Part shown: positions 46,695 through 55,160 of the stretch, in pieces | Numbering within the stretch: position 1 is the stretch's first letter | Layout of the letters: every line of letters begins with the position of its first letter | Assembly (NCBI RefSeq): GCF_020748465.1 | Contig: NZ_JAHZMP010000003.1 | Span: forward strand, 372,001 to 436,000 | Direction: 5' to 3' | DNA from: Terrisporobacter mayombei | Lineage (GTDB): Bacteria > Bacillota > Clostridia > Peptostreptococcales > Peptostreptococcaceae | DNA: 64,000 nt | Made by a program: the position numbers and the translations under genes | The notes under the pieces: generated by a model | Told to the model about the DNA's origin: nothing | Seen by the model: only the letters and a program-made list of their open reading frames with translations | Databases searched by the model: none

Positions 46695-48296
46695 TTATTT
46701 AACAATAGGGCAATAATTTCCAATTATTTTTTCTGCGCATTTTATCCCATCAACAGCAGCTGTAACTATTCCTCCTGCGTAACCTGCACCTTCACCGCAA
46801 GGATATAAATTTTTAGTACTTACTGATTGCAATGTTTCTTCATCTCTAACTATCCTAACTGGTGCTGATGATCTTGTCTCCACACCTGTTAATACTGCAT
46901 CATGCATAGCAAATCCATTTAGTTTTTTATCAAGAGATACTAAAGCTTCTTTCATAGTTGATGTTACAAACTCCGGCAAGCATTCCCTTAAATCAGTACC
47001 TGTTACACCTGGTTTATATGAAGGTTCAACCTTTCCTATATCTGTTGTTATCTTATCATTTAAGAAATCTCCAACTAACTGCATTGGTGCATTATAATTA
47101 TTTCCACCTAATTCATAGGCAAGTTTTTCATATTTTCTTTGGAATTCAATGCCTGCCAAAGGATGAGTACTTCCAAAGTCTTCTGGCGTAACATTAACTA
47201 AGAAAGCACTATTTGCATTGGCTTTATCTCTAGCATGTTCACTCATACCATTTGTTACTACTTCAAATTCATTTGATGCAGAGGCTATTACAGTCCCTCC
47301 TGGACACATACAGAATGAATATGCAGTTCTTCCATTAGATGTATGCTCAATTAATCTATAATCCGCTGCTCCAAGTCTTGGATGGTCATAGAATTCTTTG
47401 TATTGAGATTTATTTATTAATACTTGTGGATGTTCTATCCTTGCTCCAATGGCAAATGGTTTTTGAATTATTTTTACACCTTTGCTATATAACATTTCGT
47501 AAGAATCTCTTGCACTATGACCTACAGCAAAAATCACATGGTCACATTCTATTCTTTCTTCATTATTTACTATTACAGCTTTTATACTATCATTTTCTAC
47601 TTCTATATTTGTAACTTGAGTATTGAATCTTACTTCTCCACCTAATCTTTTTATTTCTTCTCTTATATTCTTTACCACATTTTTAAGTATGTCAGTTCCC
47701 ACATGAGGTTTATGAGAATACAATATTTCATCAGGCGACCCAAAGTTTACAAGTTCTTCTAGAACCTTTCTACATCTTATATCTTTTATTCTTGTTGTAA
47801 GTTTACCATCAGAGAATGTTCCCGCTCCACCTTCTCCAAATTGTACATTTGAATTATTTTTAAAAACTCTACTATTCCAAAAGTTATTAATATCTTTTGT
47901 CCTCTCATCCACATCTAATCCTCTTTCAAGTAATAGTGGATTGTATCCTCTTTGTGCCAAAAGTAAAGATGCAAATAAACCTGCTGGACCACTTCCAACA
48001 ACAACTGGTCTATGATTTATTTTATTACTTCCATGTTTAACATCTATATAGCTAGGTTGTTTTACTTCAACCGCATCCCTTAGGCCCTTTTTTAATAGTT
48101 TTTGTTCATCTTTAAGTTCCACATCTACAGTATATACAAAATCTATTTTTCCCTTTTTTCTTGCATCTATAGACTCCTTAAAAATATGATATTTTATCAA
48201 CTCATTTTCTTTTATTTTTAATTTATTCAGTACTAACTTTAGTATTTTTGATTTATCATCATTAATACTAATTTTTATATTCGATACTCTTAACAT
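46695..48296 (-). CDS. FAD-dependent dehydrogenase (COG2509 type)
   Basis: 533 residues. An N-terminal domain of about 85 residues precedes the FAD-binding GSGPAGLFASLLLAQRGY (~101-118); VQFGEGGAGTFSDGKLTTRIKD is typical of this family. A C-terminal VETRSSAPVRIVRD, then YPCGEGAGYAGGIVTAAVDG completes the flavin site. Substrate unknown. AAGGAG precedes ATG. Monocistronic. Confidence 0.88.
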   Translation of the reverse strand: MLRVSNIKISINDDKSKILKLVLNKLKIKENELIKYHIFKESIDARKKGKIDFVYTVDVELKDEQKLLKKGLRDAVEVKQPSYIDVKHGSNKINHRPVVVGSGPAGLFASLLLAQRGYNPLLLERGLDVDERTKDINNFWNSRVFKNNSNVQFGEGGAGTFSDGKLTTRIKDIRCRKVLEELVNFGSPDEILYSHKPHVGTDILKNVVKNIREEIKRLGGEVRFNTQVTNIEVENDSIKAVIVNNEERIECDHVIFAVGHSARDSYEMLYSKGVKIIQKPFAIGARIEHPQVLINKSQYKEFYDHPRLGAADYRLIEHTSNGRTAYSFCMCPGGTVIASASNEFEVVTNGMSEHARDKANANSAFLVNVTPEDFGSTHPLAGIEFQRKYEKLAYELGGNNYNAPMQLVGDFLNDKITTDIGKVEPSYKPGVTGTDLRECLPEFVTSTMKEALVSLDKKLNGFAMHDAVLTGVETRSSAPVRIVRDEETLQSVSTKNLYPCGEGAGYAGGIVTAAVDGIKCAEKIIGNYCPIVK

Positions 48297-48377
48297 TTTT
48301 TTCTCCTTATCTTAATTGTTTATTTTACCTTACCTATTATGTTTACCACTAAAAAAATAATCTTACTCTCATTACTC

Positions 48378-48425
48378 AAAAAAAATCAAAAGCTAGGAGT
48401 TTTCCAAAGCCTTTGATTTTTAAAA
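48378..48425 (-). terminator. Terminator of the gene at 48.5-48.8 kb
   Basis: AAAATCAAAGGCTTTGGAAAACTCC folds with AGCTTTTGATTTTT; the outer nine-base arms pair well and a T-run follows on the minus strand. Confidence 0.7.
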
Positions 48426-48456
48426 ATTATTATTTATTTTTAGCTATTAGATACTA

Positions 48457-48834
48457 TTAGTCTCTTTTAGTAATAAGACCTCTTATAACTTTCATATTAT
48501 TAAATACCTTTTCTAAGAAATCTTCAGCTTCATCATTATCTAATAATGTTATTTCCAGCTGATCTCCCTCTGGTATATTTTTCATTTCACAGTATTTCTT
48601 TGCTGTATCTAATAATTCATCTTTCTTTTCTGAAGATAAATCAAAGTCTTTATAGTCAATTATTATGTATTGTTTTACTTTTTGTTCTTTACCTTCATTG
48701 TATCCTATTTCTATATGATAAATTACAGCATATAAGTTGCTAGGACTTTCCTCACCATTATATACAGGCACTGCTGGATTTGATTTTATATAGTTAGTTG
48801 ATACTGCAATTCCATTTCCTAAACTAAGACTCAT
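48457..48834 (-). CDS. Conserved hypothetical protein
   Basis: 125 residues with no signal or membrane segment. Beta strands (NLYAVIYHIEIGYNEG, KVKQYIIIDYKDFDL) are followed by helices (SSEKKDELLDTAKKYCEM, DNDEAEDFLEKVFNNMKVI). I do not recognise the family with confidence. AGGTAA lies before ATG. Single gene between terminators. A real protein by its composition and ribosome site; function unknown. Confidence 0.65.
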   Translation of the reverse strand: MSLSLGNGIAVSTNYIKSNPAVPVYNGEESPSNLYAVIYHIEIGYNEGKEQKVKQYIIIDYKDFDLSSEKKDELLDTAKKYCEMKNIPEGDQLEITLLDNDEAEDFLEKVFNNMKVIRGLITKRD

Positions 48835-48924
48835 ATTTTTACCTCTTTCTCTATTATATATGTATTATTTTATCACCTTTTAGATATATTAAAACCTTTT
48901 TTTCATAACTTTTTATATTTTAAA

Positions 48925-48967
48925 TACAAAAATACTATTAAATGTAAAATTTAATAGTATTTTTATT
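48925..48967 (-). terminator. Terminator of the SEC-C protein gene
   Basis: AAAAATACTATTAAA pairs with TTTAATAGTATTTTT around a short loop; T-rich on both sides. Confidence 0.82.
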
Positions 48968-49000
48968 ATTAATCTAATTAATTTTTAATAGTAATAAATT

Positions 49001-50029
49001 TTATGATGCTCTTAATTCTTTATATCTTTTGCCTAAAGTACGAGGGCTTATTTCATATTTTTCAGATACTTGGGCTTGAGTTATAATCTCGCCTGCATCC
49101 TTTTTAATATAATATTCTATTGCAGCAGCCCATCCATTTTCACTACCTTTTATAGATTTATTGGATTTAATAAACCCTCTCCATAAATCTAATCCCTTTT
49201 GTAAATATTTTTCTTCCATGTTATTTCTTAATGCATCATATATATTTACATCTGAATTATTGTTATCTTTACTTTCTATTTCTTTTTTAACTTGAGTATT
49301 TAATGAATTTAAAATATGTGATTTATCATTTAATAATATTTGTTGTCCAAATTTATAAATTAATTCACTGTTATAAATTACAAATTCTTTTATACTCTTT
49401 GTTTTCCTACTGTTAGATTTATATAGTTGCTTAATATTATCAAGTATTATTTTTAAGTTTTTATCAGATACTTTTATACATTCATCAACAAATATGTTCA
49501 TTCCTTGAACATTTACCGTTCTTCCTATTATACTTTGTCCAACTTTTAAGTTTTTTAAAGCATCCACATCTTCCACTACTATTTTATTATCATTAAAATA
49601 ATCTCTAATTATTGATTTTGTAATTCCTATATCTTCAATTTTAAATATGCTTATATTAGCTTTAAGCATTGATGATAATAAATTTATTTGATTTTTGCTT
49701 AAAGTTAATTTATTATCGTCTATAAACATTTTGGTTATAGTGTTTCCCTTATCATTTCTATAATCATACATAAAATATGTATTATATAGTTTGTCTATTG
49801 TAGGGTTACTATCTTGTGAAATATGAAATTTCTTCGTACACACGTCTCTATCATTGTGGAAACTTGATGTCTTAGAATATTCATATATTTTATTTTCCAT
49901 ATTTTTATACAAACCTTTTGCATATAATATTTTGTTTCTTGTAAACTCTATTAACTGATTTTTTTGTAAGCAACATTTTTTATACTTTTTACCACTACCA
50001 CAAGGACATAGTTCATTTCTACCTATCAA
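49001..50029 (-). CDS. SEC-C zinc-binding domain protein with C-terminal helix-turn-helix
   Basis: 342 residues. It opens with the SEC-C motif (RNELCPCGSGKKYKKCC), as in the SecA tail, which binds zinc. The ~230-residue middle is unlike anything I recognise. The last 60 residues carry a helix-turn-helix (ITQAQVSEKYEISPRTLGKRYKELR). The start is TTG at 50029, with AAGGAG upstream. This layout suggests a DNA- or ribosome-linked regulator. It lies downstream of the pil cluster but is not clearly part of it. Confidence 0.75.
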   Translation of the reverse strand: MIGRNELCPCGSGKKYKKCCLQKNQLIEFTRNKILYAKGLYKNMENKIYEYSKTSSFHNDRDVCTKKFHISQDSNPTIDKLYNTYFMYDYRNDKGNTITKMFIDDNKLTLSKNQINLLSSMLKANISIFKIEDIGITKSIIRDYFNDNKIVVEDVDALKNLKVGQSIIGRTVNVQGMNIFVDECIKVSDKNLKIILDNIKQLYKSNSRKTKSIKEFVIYNSELIYKFGQQILLNDKSHILNSLNTQVKKEIESKDNNNSDVNIYDALRNNMEEKYLQKGLDLWRGFIKSNKSIKGSENGWAAAIEYYIKKDAGEIITQAQVSEKYEISPRTLGKRYKELRAS

Positions 50030-50293
50030 GTTATCTTCACTCCTTTACTATTTTTAAGCACGGCTATATATACTTGACCCTATATTAGAATTTATCATTC
50101 ATTTATATTGTTAATTATTATTGTAAATCTGCCTTTTATAGTTTCATATAATCTTTTAGACTTCCATACTTTAATAATAATTTTCTAGAAATTAGACTAT
50201 TATCCTTCTAAATTTATTAACAATCGTACTACCATTTTCATTGTAAACTTTCATAAAACTCCAATTCATAAATCATTACCTTATCATATTCCT
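50030..50293. other. Intergenic region after pilO, possible short remnant
   Basis: No clear gene. On the minus strand, just past pilO, an ATG after AAGG opens a 25-codon frame that contains YNENGSTIV, which faintly resembles the start of a minor pilin but stops at once. No clear terminator for the pil operon is seen here. Confidence 0.3.
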
Positions 50294-50752
50294 TTATATG
50301 ACTTTAAATGTCATTATGCAATCTACATAATTCTTCTCATTTCCCTTTTCATCTTTAGCATTTTTTATATCCATCTTTTCAATCTTGTAATTTAGATTCA
50401 AATCATTTAAAACGCTTTCTATACCTTTGATTTTATCTAAGTTTCCAGATACACTTAGTTCAATTGATGAATACGGTTTATTATTTTCATCAATTTCATC
50501 AAATTTATTAACAAAGTTAATATCTAAACTAGAATCCATTTTTCCAATTATCTTAATTACTATATCATCGCTTAAATCCATTGTTTCATCATAACAATCA
50601 CCTTTATACTGTGGCTTTGTTTCTGTCAATTTAGTTTTTTCCTGTTCCAAAGCATTAATTTTATTGTTCATAGGATAAGAAACACCTGTACTAACTACTG
50701 TAAATGTTATTACTGCTATGCATATTTTTTTTAATTCTTTTTTATTCTTCAA
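50294..50752 (-). CDS. PilO-like type IV pilus assembly protein
   Basis: 152 residues. One N-terminal membrane segment (about 9-26) is followed by a coiled coil and a ferredoxin-like domain (SSIELSVSGNLDKIKGIESVLNDLN...), the shape of PilO. The family is assigned by shape and place, since sequence identity is low. The start is TTG at 50752, with GGAGG 12 bases upstream, a loose spacing. Last gene of pilB-C-A-M-N-O. Confidence 0.7.
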   Translation of the reverse strand: MKNKKELKKICIAVITFTVVSTGVSYPMNNKINALEQEKTKLTETKPQYKGDCYDETMDLSDDIVIKIIGKMDSSLDINFVNKFDEIDENNKPYSSIELSVSGNLDKIKGIESVLNDLNLNYKIEKMDIKNAKDEKGNEKNYVDCIMTFKVI

Positions 50753-50754
50753 AA

Positions 50755-51192
50755 TTATTCAGAACCTCCTATTTCATACACTGCATGAAAATATAATTTA
50801 TTATTTTTATTTTCCACACTAGTTATAGAAAAATTTTTTATATTATCCATAGATTTTAATTCATCTAATTTTTTTAAGTTTTTGCATTTACCTTCTATAT
50901 TAACTTTATTATTTTCAACAGATAGTTTCTCTACATTTGCAAAACCTAATAAATCATATATTTTATTTGTATCTTTTATCAATGTACTCTTTGTATTTTT
51001 CGATTTTAATACATCATTAGATTGAGTAATTGATTTAGTGTTATTGATCTCTTCTTTTAGGTTATCAATAGATTTTATATTTGTATAAGTTTGAAAAATT
51101 AATAAGTATATTAATATTATTACAGTACACTTAAAAATTTTTTCTTCTTGTTTTTCTTCTTTTAAGAAATTAATAATTTTGTTCTTTTTCAT
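50755..51192 (-). CDS. PilN-like type IV pilus assembly protein
   Basis: 145 residues. A cytoplasmic start (MKKNKIINFLKEEKQEEK), one membrane segment (CTVIILIYLLIFQTY, ~22-36), a helical stretch and a small alpha-beta domain match PilN. This is the only gene of the cluster that clearly starts with ATG. It overlaps the operon closely, 0-3 bases from its neighbours. It would link PilM on the cytoplasmic side to PilO outside. Confidence 0.7.
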   Translation of the reverse strand: MKKNKIINFLKEEKQEEKIFKCTVIILIYLLIFQTYTNIKSIDNLKEEINNTKSITQSNDVLKSKNTKSTLIKDTNKIYDLLGFANVEKLSVENNKVNIEGKCKNLKKLDELKSMDNIKNFSITSVENKNNKLYFHAVYEIGGSE

Positions 51193-52008
51193 TTATACTA
51201 TCATCCCCCAAGTTGGTAAATTATCTAATGTCATATCTTCAATTTCTTCTCTATTATTTGAAATTAATTTATTTTTAAGATCTAATTGTTTTATTTGTAA
51301 TCCTTCTATAAAATCATCACTTATTCCATAATAGTATGTATTATCATATGAAAATTGATTAATAGAATACTGGCTATTAGCTTTATCCACCACATAAGAT
51401 TCAATAATTTTTTTATTGGAAACTGTGTTTAAAATCATATCTTTTTTTCTATTTTCTATTATAGTTATTTTTTCATAATCACCTTGTAGTAAATCAATAA
51501 TTTTCATATCAATCAGTTTTTGTAAAATATCAAAATTAATATATAAATATTTTTTCTTAATTTTTAACTTTTCGCTTATAGATTTGCATATGTCTACATA
51601 TTTCTTTGGAAATAATATTCCTTGTATTGACCCCTTTCCCTTAGTATTGATAATTTTTTTATATTTTATTACATAATTTTGTAAATCTAAGGGCATATGG
51701 CCTCCTATTTCATATTTAATTAGTTGAATAATTTCTTTTTGTCTTCTAGACTCTATATTTGGTATATTTCTAATAATAATTTCATCATTTTGTATATTAA
51801 AATATATATTTTTAAAATTATGATTTATATTTTCTTTTATTATTTGAGCTACTTCATCTTCATATATATTATTTTCTTTATGTTTAAAGTTATTGCTTCC
51901 CATTTCATAGGTTAATTGATTATGTATGTTGTACTTATTTCTATTTTTTCTTATTAATAATATTTCTGTATTTTCATTATTAATATTTACAATAAGATAT
52001 TCCTTTAT
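51193..52008 (-). CDS. pilM: PilM-like type IV pilus assembly ATPase-fold protein, ATA start
   Basis: The first in-frame ATG (51903) has no ribosome site and would cut away the first strands of the actin-like fold. The frame stays open upstream to 52008, where GGAGG (52016-52020) stands 7 bases before an ATA codon; the added 35 residues start IKEYLIVNINNENTEILLI, like a PilM opening. No ATG, GTG or TTG lies between. I therefore annotate a 271-residue protein with an ATA start (or an ATG-to-ATA change). It lies between pilA and pilN. Assignment by context and shape. Confidence 0.65.
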   Translation of the reverse strand: MKEYLIVNINNENTEILLIRKNRNKYNIHNQLTYEMGSNNFKHKENNIYEDEVAQIIKENINHNFKNIYFNIQNDEIIIRNIPNIESRRQKEIIQLIKYEIGGHMPLDLQNYVIKYKKIINTKGKGSIQGILFPKKYVDICKSISEKLKIKKKYLYINFDILQKLIDMKIIDLLQGDYEKITIIENRKKDMILNTVSNKKIIESYVVDKANSQYSINQFSYDNTYYYGISDDFIEGLQIKQLDLKNKLISNNREEIEDMTLDNLPTWGMIV

Positions 52009-52052
52009 AAAATCACCTCCACAAAATTGTTATTAATGATATTGTTTAGAGA

Positions 52053-52424
52053 CTAATTTGTGGTAGTTTCATTAGGCTTTGGATAAAATGTTTCTGTACC
52101 TATCTTAACTGTTACAGAATCTCCTTGTGCCGTTACATCAAATGAACCGCCTTTTACTGACTTTGCAGTTGGTACAAATTGAATATATCCATCACTTTCT
52201 AAATTGCTTGGTTGAACTGATGTATTTCCATCACTTACAGATATCATTGCTGCTGTTGCTAAATTGGCTGCTGTTGCATAATCAGCATTTTTCTTTGCAT
52301 TCTCTTGTACTTTCGAATATTTTGTTACTGCAATACTAGATAAAATACCTATTATAGTGATAACTATAACCATTTCAATCAGGGTAAATCCCCTTCTTTT
52401 CTTTTTGTTTTTTAATGTAAACAC
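52053..52424 (-). CDS. pilA: Type IV pilin / pseudopilin
   Basis: 123 residues. The prepilin signal is KKKRRGFTLIEMVIVITII: cleavage after Gly gives a mature protein starting with Phe and carrying Glu at position 5. The hydrophobic helix continues to about residue 32, then a small globular domain rich in Ser, Thr and Gly. The start is GTG at 52424, 8 bases after GGAGG. No disulfide cysteines. Only one pilin is encoded in the cluster. Confidence 0.9.
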   Translation of the reverse strand: MFTLKNKKKRRGFTLIEMVIVITIIGILSSIAVTKYSKVQENAKKNADYATAANLATAAMISVSDGNTSVQPSNLESDGYIQFVPTAKSVKGGSFDVTAQGDSVTVKIGTETFYPKPNETTTN

Positions 52425-52441
52425 TACTATTACCTCCTTTT

Positions 52442-53620
52442 TTAAATAGCTGATACAGCATCAAACATTGGTACCATCATAGATATAACTATTATCCCTA
52501 CCACCACTCCTATAAATAAAGTGATAAAGTTTTCAAAGTATTTTGTTCCAATTTCAAGTTTTGAATCTAGTTCATTTTCATAGTACTCAGTAACAGTATT
52601 TAGAACTGTATCTAGTTTTCCACTTTCTTCTCCTATGGTTATCATTGATAATAGTAAGGATGGTAATTCTTCCACTGTTTTTAAAGAATCTCCTATGCTA
52701 TTACCTTTCTTAATAAACTCATTTGCTTTACATATTTTCAAATATATATACTCATTGCTCATTGCTTTTGCTGATGTTTCAATGGAGTCTACAATTTGCA
52801 CTCCACTGGATATTAAAATTGATAAAGCCTTTATGAATTTGTTACTAATAATTAATTTCATATATGTTTTTATAATTGGAAGTTTAAATATAAGCTTATT
52901 TATCATTTCATTAAACTTGTCATTATTTTTCTTAAGATATATTAATCCACCTATCAAAACTAAATTACCAACTATAATTAAAAGGAAGTCATCTCTAAAT
53001 AAATGAGACAAAAATATTAGTATTTTAGTCAATCCTGGTGTTTTCATATTATTATCTGCATAAATGTCTTCAAAATTAGGAATTAAAAAAAGCAAAATAA
53101 ATATAAAAGATATAATCATGGTGATTATCAATATAGTTGGATAAATTAATATACTTATAATCTTATTTCTCAATTTATTTTCTTTATCATAATAAATTGC
53201 TAGTTTGTCCATAACATCATCTAAGTTACCACTCATTTCTCCTGCTGTTATCATGCTTATGTAAAAACTAGAGAAAGCCTTCGTATTTTCAAAAGACTCT
53301 TTTATTGAATTCCCTCTCTCAATGTCTCCAAGTATTTTTCTTAGTACAGTCCTCACTTTATCATTTGATTCATCTATTAATATTCTTAAAATTTTAGATA
53401 TTTCACATCCTGATTTTAAGAGGATGCTCATTTCTTTTGAGAAAATTTTTAAATCCTTGTTTTTTAATTTCCTCCCTTTTAAAAATGTTTTTCTTTCCTT
53501 AATATCTACTACTTTAAATCTGTTCTTATCAGCATAAGAATATACTTCATCTTCACTATCAATATTTAGCTTTAAAATTTTTCTATTATTTTCTTCATCG
53601 TAAATTATACATTTATACAA
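52442..53620 (-). CDS. pilC: Type IV pilus inner-membrane platform protein (PilC/GspF)
   Basis: 392 residues. Two T2SSF domains: one with MSILLKSGCEISKILRILI, the other with LSILISSGVQIVDSIETSAKAM; each is followed by a SMITAGEMSGNLD or LSMITIGEESGKLD motif. Three membrane segments lie at ~165, ~215 and ~370. It anchors the pilus assembly ATPase PilB. The start is TTG at 53620, 8 bases after AGGAG. Confidence 0.92.
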   Translation of the reverse strand: MYKCIIYDEENNRKILKLNIDSEDEVYSYADKNRFKVVDIKERKTFLKGRKLKNKDLKIFSKEMSILLKSGCEISKILRILIDESNDKVRTVLRKILGDIERGNSIKESFENTKAFSSFYISMITAGEMSGNLDDVMDKLAIYYDKENKLRNKIISILIYPTILIITMIISFIFILLFLIPNFEDIYADNNMKTPGLTKILIFLSHLFRDDFLLIIVGNLVLIGGLIYLKKNNDKFNEMINKLIFKLPIIKTYMKLIISNKFIKALSILISSGVQIVDSIETSAKAMSNEYIYLKICKANEFIKKGNSIGDSLKTVEELPSLLLSMITIGEESGKLDTVLNTVTEYYENELDSKLEIGTKYFENFITLFIGVVVGIIVISMMVPMFDAVSAI

Positions 53621-53631
53621 TATTTTTTCTC

Positions 53632-55017
53632 CTAATTAATAATTTCTTTATTCATGATACATTCTTCCAAAGTTGTTATTTTGTTTTTAATTAAATAAGA
53701 ATAAACATCTTCAAAGGTAATCATTCCATTTTTAACAGCTATATTTTTTATATCCTTAGCTTCTTTATTTTTTTGAATTCCATTTCGTATTTCATCATCT
53801 ATAGACAAAATCTCAAAAGCTACAGTTCGACCATCATATCCTGTGTATGAGCACTCTTCACATCCAATAGGTATGGTAGTACAAATTGATTTTTTCTCAT
53901 TTTGCTTAATAATAACTTCATTACTACAGTTTTCACATACTTTTCTTACTAACCTTTGTGATATAACACCAATCAAAGATGCATTTAATAAGTATTGTGG
54001 AATTTCCATGTCGATTAATCGCGCTATGGATGAAACTGCATCGTTAGTATGAAGGGTACTTATGACTAAATGACCTGTGATTGCTGCCCTTACAGCCGTT
54101 TTTGCTGTTTCTATATCTCTAATTTCACCAACCATAATAATATCTGGGTCCTGTCTTAGAATTGCTTTTAATCCTTTTTCAAAAGTAAGACCTACTCTGT
54201 GATTTACTTGTATTTGGTTTATGCCTTCCATTTTGTATTCAACAGGGTCTTCAATGGTCATGATATTTTTACTTGTATTTCTCAAGTCCTTTAAAATGGA
54301 ATATACGGTTGTAGTTTTTCCACTTCCTGTTGGGCCAGTAACAAGCAATATACCTGTCTTTTTATTTATTATTTCTTGAATTTTTTCTACAGCTTCTTTA
54401 GAAAATCCCAGTTCTTCCTTAGTTTTAAGAAAGGAATCTCTACTTAAAAGTCTAAGTACTATTTTTTCTCCATAAGTAGTTGGCACAGTTGAAATCCTAA
54501 TATCTACTAATGAATCCTTAATTTTTACGTCTATTCTTCCATCTTGAGGTAATCTTTTTTCTGTAATATCCATATTAGCTTTGTATTTTATTACAGATGC
54601 AAGGGGTGGATATAAATTTAATTCCAAATTCAACAATTCCTTCATATTTCCATCCACTCTCATACGAATTTTTAATAAATCACTGAAAGGTTCAATATGT
54701 ATATCACTGGCTTTTTCCTTTACAGCTTTTTGTAGAATATCTTGAAATAAATAGTTAGCATAATCATCATCTACATCAATTGAATCTCCATAGCATAGTT
54801 CAATATTTTCTAAAACATCTTCTCTTGATACTTGTTTTAGAATTATATTCTTTCCTGTAACTAACTTTAAATCTTGAGCTGCATATATGTTTTCTTTTTC
54901 TATTCCTATTATTAAAGAATCTTCATTTAGCTCCATAGGAAACAAGTTGTATTTCCTTGCAAGCTTTTCCGGTACTAATATGGATAAATCTACTTCTGAT
55001 GTTGTAATTTTAATCAC
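53632..55017 (-). CDS. pilB: Type IV pilus assembly ATPase (PilB/GspE)
   Basis: 461 residues. Walker [14 protein letters not shown] (~227-239), the Asp box EDPVEYK, Walker B DIIMVGEIRD, His box GHLVISTLHTND and a four-cysteine zinc motif (CENCSN ... CEECSY) are all present. The N-terminal domain is short compared with full PilB. The start is unclear: GTG 55017 overlaps its own GAGG site, while an ATT at 55008 has the better spacing of 8 bases. It is the first gene of the cluster. Confidence 0.92.
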   Translation of the reverse strand: MIKITTSEVDLSILVPEKLARKYNLFPMELNEDSLIIGIEKENIYAAQDLKLVTGKNIILKQVSREDVLENIELCYGDSIDVDDDYANYLFQDILQKAVKEKASDIHIEPFSDLLKIRMRVDGNMKELLNLELNLYPPLASVIKYKANMDITEKRLPQDGRIDVKIKDSLVDIRISTVPTTYGEKIVLRLLSRDSFLKTKEELGFSKEAVEKIQEIINKKTGILLVTGPTGSGKTTTVYSILKDLRNTSKNIMTIEDPVEYKMEGINQIQVNHRVGLTFEKGLKAILRQDPDIIMVGEIRDIETAKTAVRAAITGHLVISTLHTNDAVSSIARLIDMEIPQYLLNASLIGVISQRLVRKVCENCSNEVIIKQNEKKSICTTIPIGCEECSYTGYDGRTVAFEILSIDDEIRNGIQKNKEAKDIKNIAVKNGMITFEDVYSYLIKNKITTLEECIMNKEIIN

Positions 55018-55102
55018 CTCGATTACAATAAATATCTACTATGATTATCAACACTTAAGTTCTTATTTATACAAATATAAACTCTTATTTTAACCAAAAT
55101 AA

Positions 55103-55155
55103 TAAAAGCTATAATATTAAAATGAATTTTTTCATTTAATATCATAGCTTTTTAT
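55103..55155 (-). terminator. Terminator of the two-P-loop ATPase gene
   Basis: AAAAGCTATAATATTAAAATGA pairs, with small bulges, with TCATTTAATATCATAGCTTTT. It lies between this gene and the pil cluster, so pilB probably has its own promoter. Confidence 0.75.
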
Positions 55156-55160
55156 CTTAA

